A model generated the notes under the pieces. The model had not been told where the DNA came from, did not search any database, and saw nothing but the letters and a program-made list of their open reading frames with translations. A program made the position numbers and the translations under genes. Shown here piece after piece: positions 25,010 to 37,392 of a stretch of 64,000 nt of DNA; the first letter of the stretch is position 1, and each line of letters opens with the position of its first letter. This DNA is from Nageia nagi (Eukaryota; Pinophyta). The stretch lies in contig JBITNC010000001.1 in the NCBI GenBank assembly GCA_050084985.1, positions 53,382,001-53,446,000 of the forward strand, read 5' to 3'.

Positions 25010-25505
25010 TGTTGGAATGTATAATGCATTATTGTAAAGGTTATGTAATAATCTTTTATGTAAGTTCACTAATACTTAAGGGTGTCATTTGATACCTTAA
25101 GTATTTAAGTGAATATGATAATGTAACTTATCTTACACTCCATGTTATGAGCATGCCCCTTGGGTAAAAGGATGTGCATGTCATGCTTTTATACATTGGA
25201 TAAAAGGGTGATCCAAAGAGGAATTTTGGCCTATAAATAGAATGCTCTCTCTTTGTGATCATACACCAATTTTTAGAGTAAAGTTATGCTATAAGATAGT
25301 GTTTAGGATATGAGTTAGAAGAATTGTAAGATATTCATATTTGTAAATGAAGTGAGATCTAGTTAGTGGATGTACTTCTAATTTGAAGAACCACTTACAT
25401 CTTGTGTCATCTTGTAACATTGTTTTCTTTAGTTATCTTGATGTTAGTGTGAGTTTCATGTGATCTTGGTTATTTAAAAATTAAGTGTTAGTGTTAGTTC
25501 CTTCA
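25010..25505 (+). repeat. 5' LTR of E4
   Basis: 496 bp, TGTTGG...TTCA. It includes a long U3 palindrome (25065-25113), the conserved gagcatgcccctt block and a TATA box. Confidence 0.93.
25231..25240 (+). promoter_or_regulatory. LTR promoter TATA box (E4, representative)
   Basis: CTATAAATAG, conserved at the same place in nearly all family LTRs: 16791-16800, 24371-24380, 38323-38332, 57419-57428, 63091-63100 on plus, and 6993-7002, 8266-8275, 28486-28495 on minus. It marks the U3/R boundary and the expected start of transcription about 30 bp downstream. Confidence 0.75.
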
Positions 25506-25508
25506 AAT

Positions 25509-25520
25509 TGGTATGAGAGC
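25509..25520 (+). other. Primer binding site of E4
   Basis: TGGTATGAGAGC, one change from the iMet PBS, 3 bp after the LTR end. Confidence 0.85.
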
Positions 25521-25603
25521 TTGGTGTGGAAGCTCATTTTCAACTTGGAAGTTCTCATTCTTTATCTTTCACTCCATTGTGAGGTAAAAGTGCTTCAAAG
25601 TAA

Positions 25604-28215
25604 ATGGAAGAATCCTTTTTACCCAAACACATTCTTGATGCTTCTAACTTTGGGATTTGGAAACCTTACATTAGAGTTGAGTTATAGGAAAAGAAGCTTT
25701 GAAAAATAGAGAATGAGAACCTTGTACTCCTATAAATGAGAAGGCATTTGACGCTTACAACATAAAGAATGAGTTGGCAACCTCCATGATCTTCCATATA
25801 GTTTTAAATGATGTACTTTAATGATTTCCTCTTTAATATCAATAAAGAAAGCTTAGGATAAGCTTAAGCAAATCTATCTTGGTTCAATTTTTCTATAAAC
25901 ATTTCCTATTCTTCAAAAGTTACTTCAATCTTGTAAAAGGAAAGATGAAAATGTGGCTATTTACTTGAACAAAATCATTGATCTAAGGATCCAACTTGTT
26001 GGTTGTGGTGCAATTATATCAATGATAAGTTCATGGTCTTTATCATTTTTCAAAGTCCCTTTTTTCAAAATTTAAAAACTTTATGATAGTTATGGAAACA
26101 AGGCTTGATGATGAAGAAAAAGTCTTCTCCTTTGAGAACCTTTCTAGGCTCCTTTTGAAGCATAAAAAAACCCTTAACCAAAAGGTGTTGATTTCTTCTC
26201 CTAAAGATAATAACATTACTTTTGGAGTAACTAAAATTCCTTTTAAGAATTTCAACCAACAAAATAAATCTTGTCCTTCTTCCTTCAAAAATTTTGAGAA
26301 AGAGATAATGGCAACAACAGCAACAGGAATAATAATAACATTAGCAGGAATAATAGCAACAACAACCACTTCAAGTAAAAAGATGGGAAAAGCAAAATAA
26401 ATAATCCATATCTTAAGAAAAATTTTGATGGTAATTATAACTAATATGGCATCCAAGGTCACAAAGAAGTTGATTGCTATAAAAAAAAGGGAGGAAAAGA
26501 ATAAAGTAAATGGAAATGTAAAGAATTTCAAAAGAAAAAAGAATATTCAAGTTGGTTTTGCTAGGTGCTCTACTCCATGTCTCGCATTTTTTCATCTGAT
26601 TGGATTATTGATTCTAGTTTCACTAATTAGCTATGCTTTGAAAAGGAAAAGTTTGAGAATTTTCACAAGTATAGAAAAGATGTGATTGTGATAGGTGATA
26701 ACTCTACCTTTGAAGTCCAAGAAATTGTGAGTGTGTTGATTCACAAAAAGGTTTTTGATAATGTGCTTTATATTCCTAAACTTAGGATGAACCTTCTCTC
26801 TATGATCCAAGTTGCTAGGAAAAGGTACTATTTTGAGTTTGAATCTCAATTCTCATACAATAAAAAAGGACTTGCCACTTTGGTTAAATGATCAGTGAAA
26901 GATAACCTCTACATTATGGATCAAGTTCCATCAAAAATGTATCTTGCTTCTAATGTGTGTTCTAAAGGTAATATTTGGTATCATCATTTAAGGCACCTTA
27001 ACCATAAGAGTATTCAAATCATGAAAGACCAAGAACTTATGGAAGGTTTGCCTTCAATTTCTCTTTTAGTTAGTCTATGGAAGAAGTGCATTCTTGGTAA
27101 AATAAATAGATAAAAATTTGAAAAAGATAAGGCAATAAGAGCATCTCAACTTCTTCAACTTATGCATTCAAATTTGATGGATTTATTTCAAACTAAGTCA
27201 CTTGAAGGAGCATCTTACATCTTGACCTTCATTAATGACTTTAGTAGGATGACCTTTGGGTATCTACTTGAGCACAAGGATCAAAATTTTGAGAGTTTTA
27301 AGATTTTTAAGGTCTTTATTGAAAATCAAATTAACCTTAAAATCAAGATGTTGAGATCAAATAATGGGGAAGAATATAACAGTAATGAGTTCAATCACTA
27401 TTATGCTAAGTATGGAATCAAGAGGCAGTTTACGATTCTTTACACTCCTCAACAAAATGGTGTTACCGAAAGAAAAAATAGAATAATTATGGAGATGGCT
27501 AGATGCATGCTAAGTAATCTTCTTAGTTTCTTATGGCATAAAGCTATAAGAACTACTATTTACACCTTGAATAGGTGTCCCACAAAATCCATTCATGGTC
27601 AAATTCCTTTTGAGGCATGATCAAGAAGAAAACCTAAAATTTTTCACCTCAGGGTATTTGGTTGTGAAGCATTCTCCTACATTATTTCTAAGAAAAGGAA
27701 GAAGTTAGAAAAAAGAGCTAAAAAATGCATCTTTATGGGTTATGACAATTAGCATAGATGTTATAGGCTCTACTCTCCATCCTACAAAGCCATGCTTATT
27801 TCAAGGATATAAAATTCAATGAACTTTTTAAAGAATCTACTTCTAATGAGGATGTTGATGATCTAAATAACTCTTTAGTTGCACCTAGCTGGTTAGATAT
27901 TGATGTAAATAAGTCACCTCATGAACAAAATTCTCCAACACAAAGAGTAACAAAGAGCATGACCTTGAATAAATTCCTTATTTTCCAAGATTGACAACAA
28001 GCATGAGCCCTAAACTTTCAAAAAAGCTTCTAAGCATGAGTGTTGGATGGAAGCTATAAAAGTGGATTATGAGGCACTTATGAAAAATAAAATTTGAAAT
28101 TTATTTTTTTATCTCAATGAGAATAATATGATTGAAAATAAGTGGATCTTTAAGATCAAGTTCAATTCTATTGAGGATATTGAGAAATACAAGGCAATGT
28201 TAGTAGCTAAAGGTT
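25604..28215 (+). pseudogene. E4 gag-pol, 5' part, degenerate
   Basis: The start codon at 25604 opens the family gag N-terminus (FLPKHILDA) but the frame breaks soon. Gag continues in other frames to about 26400, and the zinc-knuckle remnant near 26425 includes a stop at the second Cys. The protease motif near 26605 reads DSS. Pre-integrase is 26682-27113. The integrase core is 27162-27620; two catalytic Asp are Asn (HSNLMD, RSNNGEEY) while ERKNR is intact. Reverse transcriptase starts near 28040 and is cut after the Lys-Gly codons at 28215 by E5. It continues at 36059. Confidence 0.87.
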
Positions 28216-28715
28216 TGAAAGAATTGAACTATAATATGAATAAATTTAAACTTCTAAGATCATATGAAAGTTCACAATACACATATAACAAACTCACAAA
28301 GCAATCTCAAAAGGTAACAAAATATGTAAGTGGTTCCTCCAACTAGGAGTACATCCACTAACTAGATCTTTACTTCAATCACAAATACAACTCTCTTACA
28401 ATCCTCCTAATCTCAACTCCTAAACACTATCCTCTATCACAAATTTAGTCCACCAATTAGCATATGATCACAAAGAGGGAGCTTTCTATTTATAGGCCAA
28501 AATCTCTCTTTGGATCACTCTTTTATCCAATGTACAATAGCATGACATGCACATCCTTTTACCCAAGGGGCATGCTCATGACATGGAGTGTAGGACAAGT
28601 TACATTATCATATTCACTTAAATACTTAAGGTATGAAATTATACCCTTAAGTATTAATGAATTTATAAAGAGGATTAATACAAACCTTTACAATAATGCA
28701 TTATACATTCCAACA
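28216..28715 (-). repeat. 3' LTR of E5
   Basis: 500 bp with TATA-box complement at 28486-28495. The adjoining minus-strand sequence (28716-28724, AAGAAGCAG) is a weakened polypurine tract. Confidence 0.9.
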
Positions 28716-29460
28716 CTGCTTCTTAATGCAATATTGGGATAGAGCGAATAAGAGAGAAGTAGAAGAGAAAGTAAGAGAGTTCTCCTCTAAATAAATACAA
28801 TGGAGATGAGAATTTTTTACATATTTGTGAAGTAAGAAAGATCTAATTTGAAACTATTACTTTGCCAAATACAATTATTAACTATAATTACTTTCAATGT
28901 ACATAAATTAGTCATCCAATTGGAATTCATGAAGAGTCTCCAAGAGCATGCATACTTGAGGTAAGTAACCTATAATCTTAAAGGAACCTGCAAGTCTTAA
29001 GCAACTCAAATAATAAAATCAGTTAGATGTAACATATTCATCTCAACAAGGATAGATGAATCACACAAATGCCATCATGAACTGATCAATGGTGCACTAT
29101 AAGTTATCATAAAAATGCCATGCCAAAAACTTATAGTCACCTGCTATATATAAAATATGTGTTGATTATCATTACAAAATAGACCATGCACAAATGAATT
29201 TCTCACATATGGATAATTGAACAGTGCTAAAAGACACATAAGAGTTCCTTACACATGGATAATTGAATAGTGCTAGATTGGCCAATCTTTTTTCTTTTAA
29301 AATTTTGTACAATAATCTTTTTTCTTTTAAAATTTTGTACAATAAGTTCTTCACATAGAGAAAACTTACTACGAAGTTGTACAATAAAATCAACACTATA
29401 CAATATAAAATCCTCCTAGGCATGAAGTTGTCATCACAAATATGAATTCAACATAAGAAT
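28716..29460 (-). other. E5 3' non-coding region
   Basis: About 745 bp between RNase H stop and 3' LTR, homologous to that of E3 and E4. It contains about one and a half copies of the repeat amplified in E3, and a perfect 28-bp tandem duplication at 29287-29342. Confidence 0.7.
29287..29342. repeat. Perfect 28-bp tandem duplication
   Basis: A 28-bp unit running from tcttttttctttt to ttgtacaataa occurs twice back to back. Probably a replication-slippage duplicate private to E5. Confidence 0.85.
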
Positions 29461-32400
29461 TCAAACTTCACTACCCCTTGAGGGCAACTTCATCAAGTCA
29501 AAAGCATTCCTAAGCTTACAAAATTAAGCTTCCTAGAGGGGCTTAATGAACAATTCAATAAAGTTTAAGGTGGATGGATAATACTCTAGGTGTATGATGC
29601 CATCAAGAAACTTTTTTTTGATAAAATGGGCATAGATTTACACATGTTTTATTCTTAATGGAACACATGATTCTTAGCCAAAGAAATAGCTGATTAATTA
29701 TCTAAAAAAATCAAATATGAGCCACCTTGCTCATACTCAATTTCTTTTAAAATATGCCTTAACCAAATGACTTCCTAGGCTACAACAAACATGGCATGAT
29801 ATTTAGCTTCTAATTGGAAAGTGAAATAATAGCTTACTTCTTGAGAGCCCAAGAGATAGCACCTAAACCAATGTTAAACACATACATAGATGTTGATTTT
29901 CTATCATTTTTATCTCCTCTATAGTCAGAATCTAAGAATTCAAAGAAAATAAATGAGGGCAACTTAGAATACTTGAGAGCAAGATCCTTAGTCCCTACAA
30001 CATACCTCAAGATTTGTTTAACAACATTGAGATGCTTAACATATGATTTTTGCATGAATCATACCATCAAAATTTATTGCAAAGGTAATATCTAGCCTGG
30101 ATATAGTCAAATACAAAAGACTACCAATTAATTGCCTATAAATTGTAGGATTAGCCAACTAAGAGTTGGAGGTCAGAGAAATAATGATTTCATGTGAGAC
30201 TGGGATCACAGCATATCTACACTCCATTCTAAACTTTTGCAAAATTGTATCATAATACAATCTTTGTATTGATACACTTATATTCCAAGATTGTAGTGCA
30301 ACATACCAAGATCAATCATTTCAAATGTTGCCTTAAGTTTGGATATGCACTCTTGAATAATTTCATCATTATTTCCAGTTATCAGAAGATCATCCACATA
30401 AAGGAGAATCAAGACCACATCTTTTTTTTGATTGAACACATATAGATCGAAGTGAGAAAAACACTTAAAGAAACCAATATCTATAAAGTATCCTAAAATC
30501 TTTTTGTACCAAGCTCAAGGTGCTTGTTTAAGTCCATATAATGATTTTTTTAGCCTGCACACAAAGGATTCTTTGCCTTCTACAATAAACCCTTCTAGTT
30601 GATTCATGAAGATTTCTACATCTAAATCACCATTGAGAAATGCACTCTTGACATCAAGTTGAAAAACTTTCCATCCTTGAGTTAAAAAAAGAGTAAGGAT
30701 AATCTTCATAGTAGGCATCTTTGCCATGGGAGCAAAGGTTTCCTCATAATCTGTATTGTATTTATGAGGAAAAATTTAGCTACTAACCTTACCTTGTATT
30801 TCTTAATATATTCAATTGAATTAAACTTGATCTTGTAAATCCACTTATTACCAATCACATTCTTTTTATTAGGATAAGGAACCAAGTTTCAAGTTTTATT
30901 TTTTATAAGCACTTCATACTCCACTTTCATGGATTCTATCCAACACTCATGCTTTGAAGCTTCTTTGAAAGATAAGGACTCATACTTGTTGTTAATCTTG
31001 GAAAATAAGGATTTATTCAAGGTCATGCTCTTTGTAACCTTTTACATTGGAGATTTTTATTCTTAAGGTGACTTATCTACATCAATATTTAACTAGCGGT
31101 GCAACCGAAGAGTCCTATGGATCATCAACATCTTCATTAGAAGTAGATTCATTAAGAAGTTTATTGAACTTTACATCCTTTGAAATGAACACTATTTTAT
31201 AGGATGAAGAGTAGAGCCTATAACCTCTATGTTGACTTTTATAACTCATAAAAATGCATTTTTCAAACTCTTTTATCCAACTTTTTCTTTTCTCTTGAAA
31301 ATAATGTAGAAGAATGCTTCACAACCAAACACCTTAAGGTGAGAAATGTTAGGTTTTCTTCCTAACCATGCCTCAAAAGGAGTTTTACTTCGAACAACTT
31401 TTGTGGGACACCTATTCAAGGTGTAAATAGTATGTGCTCATAGCTTCACCCCACAAGAAACTAGGAAGATTACCCAACATGCATCTAGCCATCTTCATAA
31501 TTATCTTATTTTTCCTTTTAGCAACACCATTTTGTTAAGGAGTGTAAAGAATTATAAATTATCTCTTGATTCCATACTTATAACAATAGTGATTGAACTC
31601 ATTATTGTTATATTCTCTCCCATTATCTAATCTCAACATCTTAATTTTAAGGTTAGTTTGATTCTCAACAAAGGTCTTAAAAACCTTAAAAATCTCAAAG
31701 ATTTGATCTTTATGCTCAAGTAGATACCCAAGGTTTATCCTAATAAATTCATTAATTAAGGTCAAGACATAAGATGCTCTTCTAAGTGATAATCTAAAAT
31801 AGACCCATCAAATCTGAATGCACAAGTTGAAGAGGTTGAGATGCTCTTGTTGCTTTATCTTTTTCAAAATTTTATCTATGCATCTTGCTAAGAATGCACT
31901 TCTCGCATAGACCAAGTGAAGGAGAAATATAATTCAAACCTTCCACATGTTTTTAGTCTTTCATAACTTGAATACTCTTATGGTTAAGGTGCTCTAAATG
32001 ATGGTGCCAAAGATTGCCTCTAGAACACACATTAGAAGCAAAACACATCTTTGATGGAACTTGATCCACGATGTAGAGGTTATCTTTCATAAATTCATTA
32101 GCCAAAGTAGTAAGTTCTTTCTTAATGCACTAGGATTAAAAATAAAACTCAAAAGAGTACCATTTTCTAGCAACTTAGATCATAGATAGAAGGTTCATCC
32201 TTAACGTAGGAAAATAGAGAACATTTTCAAGAACCTTTTTGTGAATCAACACACTCCCAATTTCTTGGACTTCAAGGGTAGAGTTATCACCTATCATAAT
32301 AGTATCTTTTCTATACTTATGAAAGTTCTCATACTTTTATTTTTCAAAGCATAGGTGATTAGTGCAACCAGAATCAACAATCCAATTAGATGAAAAAGTG

Positions 32401-33395
32401 CGAGACATGGAATAAAGCATCATAGCAAAACTAGCATGAATATTCTTGTTTCCTTTGTAGTTCTTTACATTTTTATTACCTTTGTTTTTTTCCTCTCTTT
32501 TCTTTTTGTAGCAATCAATTTCTTTGTGATCTTGAATGCCATAATAGTTATAATTACTATCAAATTATTTCTTAGGATATAGATTGTTTACTTTACCTTT
32601 TCCATCTCTTTACTTGAAGTGGTTGTTGTTGCCATTATTCTTTCTGCTATGATTATTATTTTTATTATTCCTACTACTGTGATAACCATTACACTTTTTC
32701 TCAAACCTTTTAGAGGAATCAAGATAAGATTTCTTTTGATAGTTGAACTTCTTCTTGAAAAGAGTTTTGGTTGCTCTAAGAGCAACGCTATTATCCTTAG
32801 GAGAAGAAATTATCATCTTATTGTTAAGGAATTCCTTATACTTTAATAGGTGCCTAGAAAGGTTCTCAAGGGAGAAGACTTCTTCTTCATCATCAAGCCT
32901 TATTTCCATAACCATCACAAAGTTACCAAACTTTGAAGAAAGGCTTTGGAGAATGATGAAGACTATGAACTTATCATTGATCCAATTGCACCCATAAGCA
33001 ACAAGTTGGATCCTTGGGTCAATGATTTTGTTTAAGTAGATTGCAACACTTTCATCTTCTTCTTGATGAGATTGATGCAACTTTTGAAGAATGGTAAACC
33101 TTATTGAAAAAATTAAACCAAGGTATATTTGCTTAAGCTTATCCCAAGCTTCTTGCTAAGGTTGAAGAGGAAATCATAGGAGCACATCATCTAAAATTGC
33201 ATGGTAAATCATGGAGGTTGCTAACTCATTCTTCATGTTGTAAGCCTCTAGTGCCTTTTCATCTATAAGAGGTACAAGGTTTTCATTCACTATTTGCTAA
33301 AGCTTCCATTCCTGTAATTCAACTCTCCTCCGTGGTTCCTAAATCCCAAAGTTGGAACCATCGAGAATGTGTTTAGGTAAAAAGGAGTCTTCCAT
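29461..33395 (-). pseudogene. E5 gag-pol, degenerate
   Basis: The gag start is at 33395, right after TGTAG/CAA. Gag runs to about 32540, with the best open stretch at 33080-32610. The zinc knuckle near 32550 has Tyr at the first two Cys positions. The protease motif DSGCTNH (about 32360-32380) is intact, the only intact one in the window. Integrase lies at about 31900-31250 with RLDNGREY kept. Reverse transcriptase lies at about 31000-30100 with an intact LYVDD near 30400. RNase H lies at 30055-29461. Frameshifts and stops throughout. Confidence 0.88.
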
Positions 33396-35539
33396 TTGCT
33401 ACATAAGAATGTGAAAAATAATAAGCATGTGGTTTAATAAATAATATTAAATATTAAGTTTTAAATAATACATGTTACATTTAACACTAAAAACATGCTT
33501 GATTTGATTCACAAGTGCAAATATTTTACAACTCAAATAATAACCCATGTACCCAAATACATTTCTCATCTCAAGAACTATAGATATAGAGTGATATTAT
33601 TGAGGTTTCTTTTCTTATCTAAAATTAGGCCTTCACTTGGATGCCCACACAAAAGGAGCCCAAGTACTACCAATCCTCAACCAATTCACCTTATTCAGTT
33701 TTATACTCTCATAAGAGAAGTACCTGCTATTTTCCAAGGTTATGATATTTATTGAATCGATCAAATTATTAATCTTGATTAGGTTTCAAATCATCCTCAT
33801 AGGTTATCAAGATAATCCCTGAATGGATGTGCGAACATGTGGTATCATTACACACATGCCTATCCACCTATTAGAGTTATGTCCAAACCAACAAAGGATT
33901 ATGGGAAATTGAGAAGTATGAACTTTTCACCATTTGGATCATTGAATTTAAAGGCTCCAGTCCACCTATCCTCACCTCATGGATCCCCAAACAAGTCATT
34001 TTTTGAAATGTATGTGCGGATGTGTTCATTTTAGGGGGTTGATCAAATCAATGTTTGCATTTTTGTTTGCATAAGAAATAAAGCAAAAGTGTAAAACATG
34101 AAGTAAAGAGCTTAAAAATGAAACATCATTCATTCATAAGTTAGAAACTAAAAGTCCAATGGATTTTGTTTACTAACCCCTAAAGGACAACTTTGCATAG
34201 GTCCATAATTTGCACAAGTTAATCTTTGCAAAAAAAAATCTTAAGTACTTAATCATAAGTATGCATTAATTCCATGATTTTCATAAGTTAACTTTGTATA
34301 AGAAAGTACTTAGTATGTATCAAACCATAAGCATGCATTAAAAACTAAAGCATATATCATTCCTATTTATTTGCATAAGTTAACTTTAAAACTTTTAAAG
34401 AGACATAAGCTTTCGTTCATAGCATTGTATCAAAGATCATAAAATTTTAAGTATTGCATAAGGATTTTATCAATACTTAAAAAAATAATTGACATGTCAT
34501 AAAGGATAAATACATTAGCAAGCATCATTTCCATATTTTATTTTTGCATAGGATAAAGTCTTTAAATTCTATGCAATATAAGGATCAAATTAAGTAAATA
34601 ATTATAAACTTTCTCCCTCTTTTACTTAAAAAAGATCCCTTTATTTTGACTTAGCTATTAATGCTATTTTCCTTGAGTCAGATACTTTTAAGGCAAATTG
34701 ATTTATCTAGATACTCTAAGTCATAAAAAAGATGATGATAACCCCTTTATTTTGATTTAGCTATTAATGCTACTTTCTTTGAGTCAGATACTTTTAAGGA
34801 AAATTGATTTATCTAGACACTCCAAGTTAGAAAAAAATGATGATCTGAGTATTTGTAAGAAAAGAATTAAATACACCACCAATTTTAATACCTTTTTGCA
34901 TTTTTACTCCACACATAAGTCAAATTAGTTAATGTATAAAAAAAATTCATCTACCAAGAAATGAATGTAAAGGTAGGTGAGGATTTCAAGGAGGTCACAC
35001 AGGCCAGAAAGGAAGGAGCTCGGGTGGAGTTTAAAGAGCCACGAATTTGAGGAGGTGCCACATAATAGAGTAGGCCATGGGTAGACCTAACATCGCTAGG
35101 GAAAAGGGAGCTACTACAGTGAGAGGCCACAAAGGTGTTATGCATGGGTTGTAGTGTAGCAAAGGGGAGATGCATCAAACCATCACCACTACCATGAGGT
35201 TGAAGGTTGCCAGCCATGCAAGTGTAGAGATATGAGTAGTGAGAGGAATGAGGGTGATACATGTTGGGAGAGTAGAGCAGAGGAGGTCTTTTAAAAAAAT
35301 TGCTCCATAATATATTGCTTTTTAAAAAAAATATGCCACATATATAAGAGAGAACTAACATAATACAAAATATGTTAGTAACATTAGTTAAATATGTCAA
35401 AAAAGATTAAAAAAAATGAAGGAGATTATATGTAAGAGGTTATACCTTATCTTGAATTTTACCTCAACAATGAAATGAAGAGATGAACATTAAGAAGAAG
35501 AGATTTCACATCAAGGTTGTGAAGAGGAGCTTCCAAGTA
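33396..35539 (-). other. E5 long 5' leader
   Basis: 2.1 kb. On minus: donor-like GAGGTAAAA complement (about 35457-35465), one stem-loop at 35355-35378, a C/T-rich block at 35290-34965 with a 149-codon open frame at 35400-34951, a 106-bp tandem duplication (34637-34846), the conserved domain at about 34190-33500, and acceptor-like TGTAG/CAAATG. The open frame has no domain I recognise. Confidence 0.72.
34637..34846. repeat. Two-copy 106-bp tandem repeat in E5 leader
   Basis: Units at 34637-34742 and 34743-34846, built on cctttattttga, agctattaatgct, gagtcagatacttttaagg and aattgatttatctaga. The copies are highly similar. Not seen in the other leaders. Confidence 0.85.
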
Positions 35540-35551
35540 GCTTTGATACCA
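35540..35551 (-). other. Primer binding site of E5
   Basis: Minus strand TGGTATCAAAGC, 2 bp inside the 5' LTR. Confidence 0.85.
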
Positions 35552-35553
35552 AA

Positions 35554-36053
35554 TGAGAGAATTGAACTATAACATAAACAACTCTAAACTTCCAAGCTCA
35601 CATGAAAGCTCACAATACACATCTAACAAACTCACAAAGCAATCTCACAAAGATAACACAAGATGTAAGTGGTTTCTCCAACTAGGAGTACATTCACTAA
35701 CTAAATTTTTACTTCAATCATAAATACAGCTTTCTTATAATCCTTTAATCTCAACTCCTAAATAGTATCTTCTAGCATAAATTTACTCCACCAATTGGTA
35801 TATGATTACAAAGAGAGAGCCTTCTATTTATAAGCCAAAATCCCTCTTTAGATCACCCTTTTATCCAATGTACAATAACATGACATGCACATCCTTTTAC
35901 CCAAAGGGCATGCTCATGGCATGGAGTGTAGGACAAGTTACATTATCATATTCACTTAAATACTTAAGGTATGAAATGATACCCTTAAAAATTAATGAAT
36001 TTATAAAGAGGATTAAAACAAACCTTTAAAATAATGCATTATACATTCCAACC
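35554..36053 (-). repeat. 5' LTR of E5
   Basis: 500 bp; TG start in element sense lost at the outer end (CCAACC on plus instead of CCAACA). TATA box altered (ctatttataa complement near 35825). Confidence 0.9.
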
Positions 36054-36058
36054 ATGTC

Positions 36059-37392
36059 TTGCTCAAAAATACAATGTAGATTATGAGGAAACCTTTGCTT
36101 CTATGGCAAAGATGCCTACTGTGAGAATTATCTTTGCTCTTTCTGTAGCTCAATGATGGAAAGTTTTTCACATTGATATCAAGAGTGCATTTTTCAATGG
36201 TGACTTAAATGTAGAAATATTTATGAATCAATCGGAAGGGTTCATTATGGAAGGCAAAGAGTCCTTTATGTGTAAGCTAAAGAAGTCATTATATGAACTT
36301 AAGCAAGCACCTAGAGCCTGGTACAAAAATTTTTACGGTATTTTATAGACATTTATTTCTCCAAGTGCTTTTCAAACATCGATTTATATGTGCTCACTCA
36401 AGGAAAAGACATGGTCTTGATTCTCCTTTATGTGGATGACCTTTTGATTACTAGAAACAATGATGAAATCATTCAAGAGTGCATATTCAAACTTAAGGTA
36501 ATGTTTGAAATGATTGATCTTTGTCTCTTGCACTACTACCTTGGAATGTAAGTATACCAATATAAGGATTGTACTTATCGTAGTCAATTTAAGTATATAT
36601 CAAATATCTTGTAGAAATTTGGAATGGAGGAGTGTAGATATGCTATGATCCTAGTTTCTCCCTTGAAATCATTATTTCTCTGAGCTCCAACTCTCAGTTG
36701 GTTGATGCTACTGCTTACAAGTAATTAATTGGTAGTCTTTTGTATTTAACTATTTATAGGCCAGATATTACCTTTACAGTGAATCTATGGCTCGATTCAT
36801 GCAAAAACCATATGTTGAGCACCTCAATGCTTTTAAACAAATCTTGAGGTATGTTGCAAGGACTAAAATTTTTGCTCTTAAGTATTCTAAGTTTTTTTCA
36901 TTTCTTCTCTTTGGATTCTCAGATTTTGATTATGAGAAAGATAGAGATGATAAGAAATCAACTTCTCGTATGTGTTTAGCATAGTTCAAATGCTATCTCT
37001 TGAGCTTCCAAGAAGTAACCTACTATTTCTCTTTCCACCATAGAAGCTAAATATCGTGCCATGTTTGTTACAGCTTAGGAAGCCATTTGGCTAAGGCATC
37101 TTCTAAAATAAATTGGGTAAGAGAAGGTGGCTCATATTTGATTTCTTCAGATAATCAATTAGCTATTTCTTTAGCTAAGAATCCTGTGTTCCATCAAAGA
37201 ATAAAATATATAGAAATCCATGCCTATTTTATTAGGGAGAAGGTTCTTGATGGCATCATACACCTAAAGTATTATCCATCCACCTTGAACTTCATTGATT
37301 TGTTCACCAAGCCCCTCTCGAAAGCTCAATTCTATAAACTTAAGGATGTTATTAGGTTGATAAAATTACCCTCAAAGGCAAGTGAAGTTTGA
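36059..37392 (+). pseudogene. E4 gag-pol, 3' part (RT and RNase H)
   Basis: Continuation of the reverse transcriptase interrupted at 28215. It shows the QKY, DYEETF and KMPT segments, KSLYELKQAPRAW near 36290, and an intact LYVDD near 36430. RNase H lies at about 36780-37392 with the SSDNQ block at 37145 and LFTKPLSKAQF near 37300. The stop is at 37390-37392. Several internal stops and frameshifts. Confidence 0.87.

Larger units (their letters stand above)
28216..36053 (-). mobile_element. Complete Ty1/copia element E5 nested in E4 reverse transcriptase
   Basis: 7838 bp with 500-bp LTRs. The E4 frame stops at 28215 and resumes in register at 36059. The five bases between (36054-36058, atgtc) are therefore the target duplicate of aggtt (28211-28215), now diverged at two positions. 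Order on minus: 5' LTR, PBS, 2.1-kb leader, gag-pol remnant, 3' region, 3' LTR. Confidence 0.92.

Noticed and set aside
26043-26531. 162-codon minus frame that looks like a membrane protein
   Set aside because: Antisense of E4 gag; the (aac)n-type Asn run reads as Val/Ile on the other strand.
34951-35400. 149-codon minus frame resembling a small secreted protein
   Set aside because: It sits in the E5 leader block, has no counterpart in the other leaders and no recognisable domain; kept only as part of the leader.
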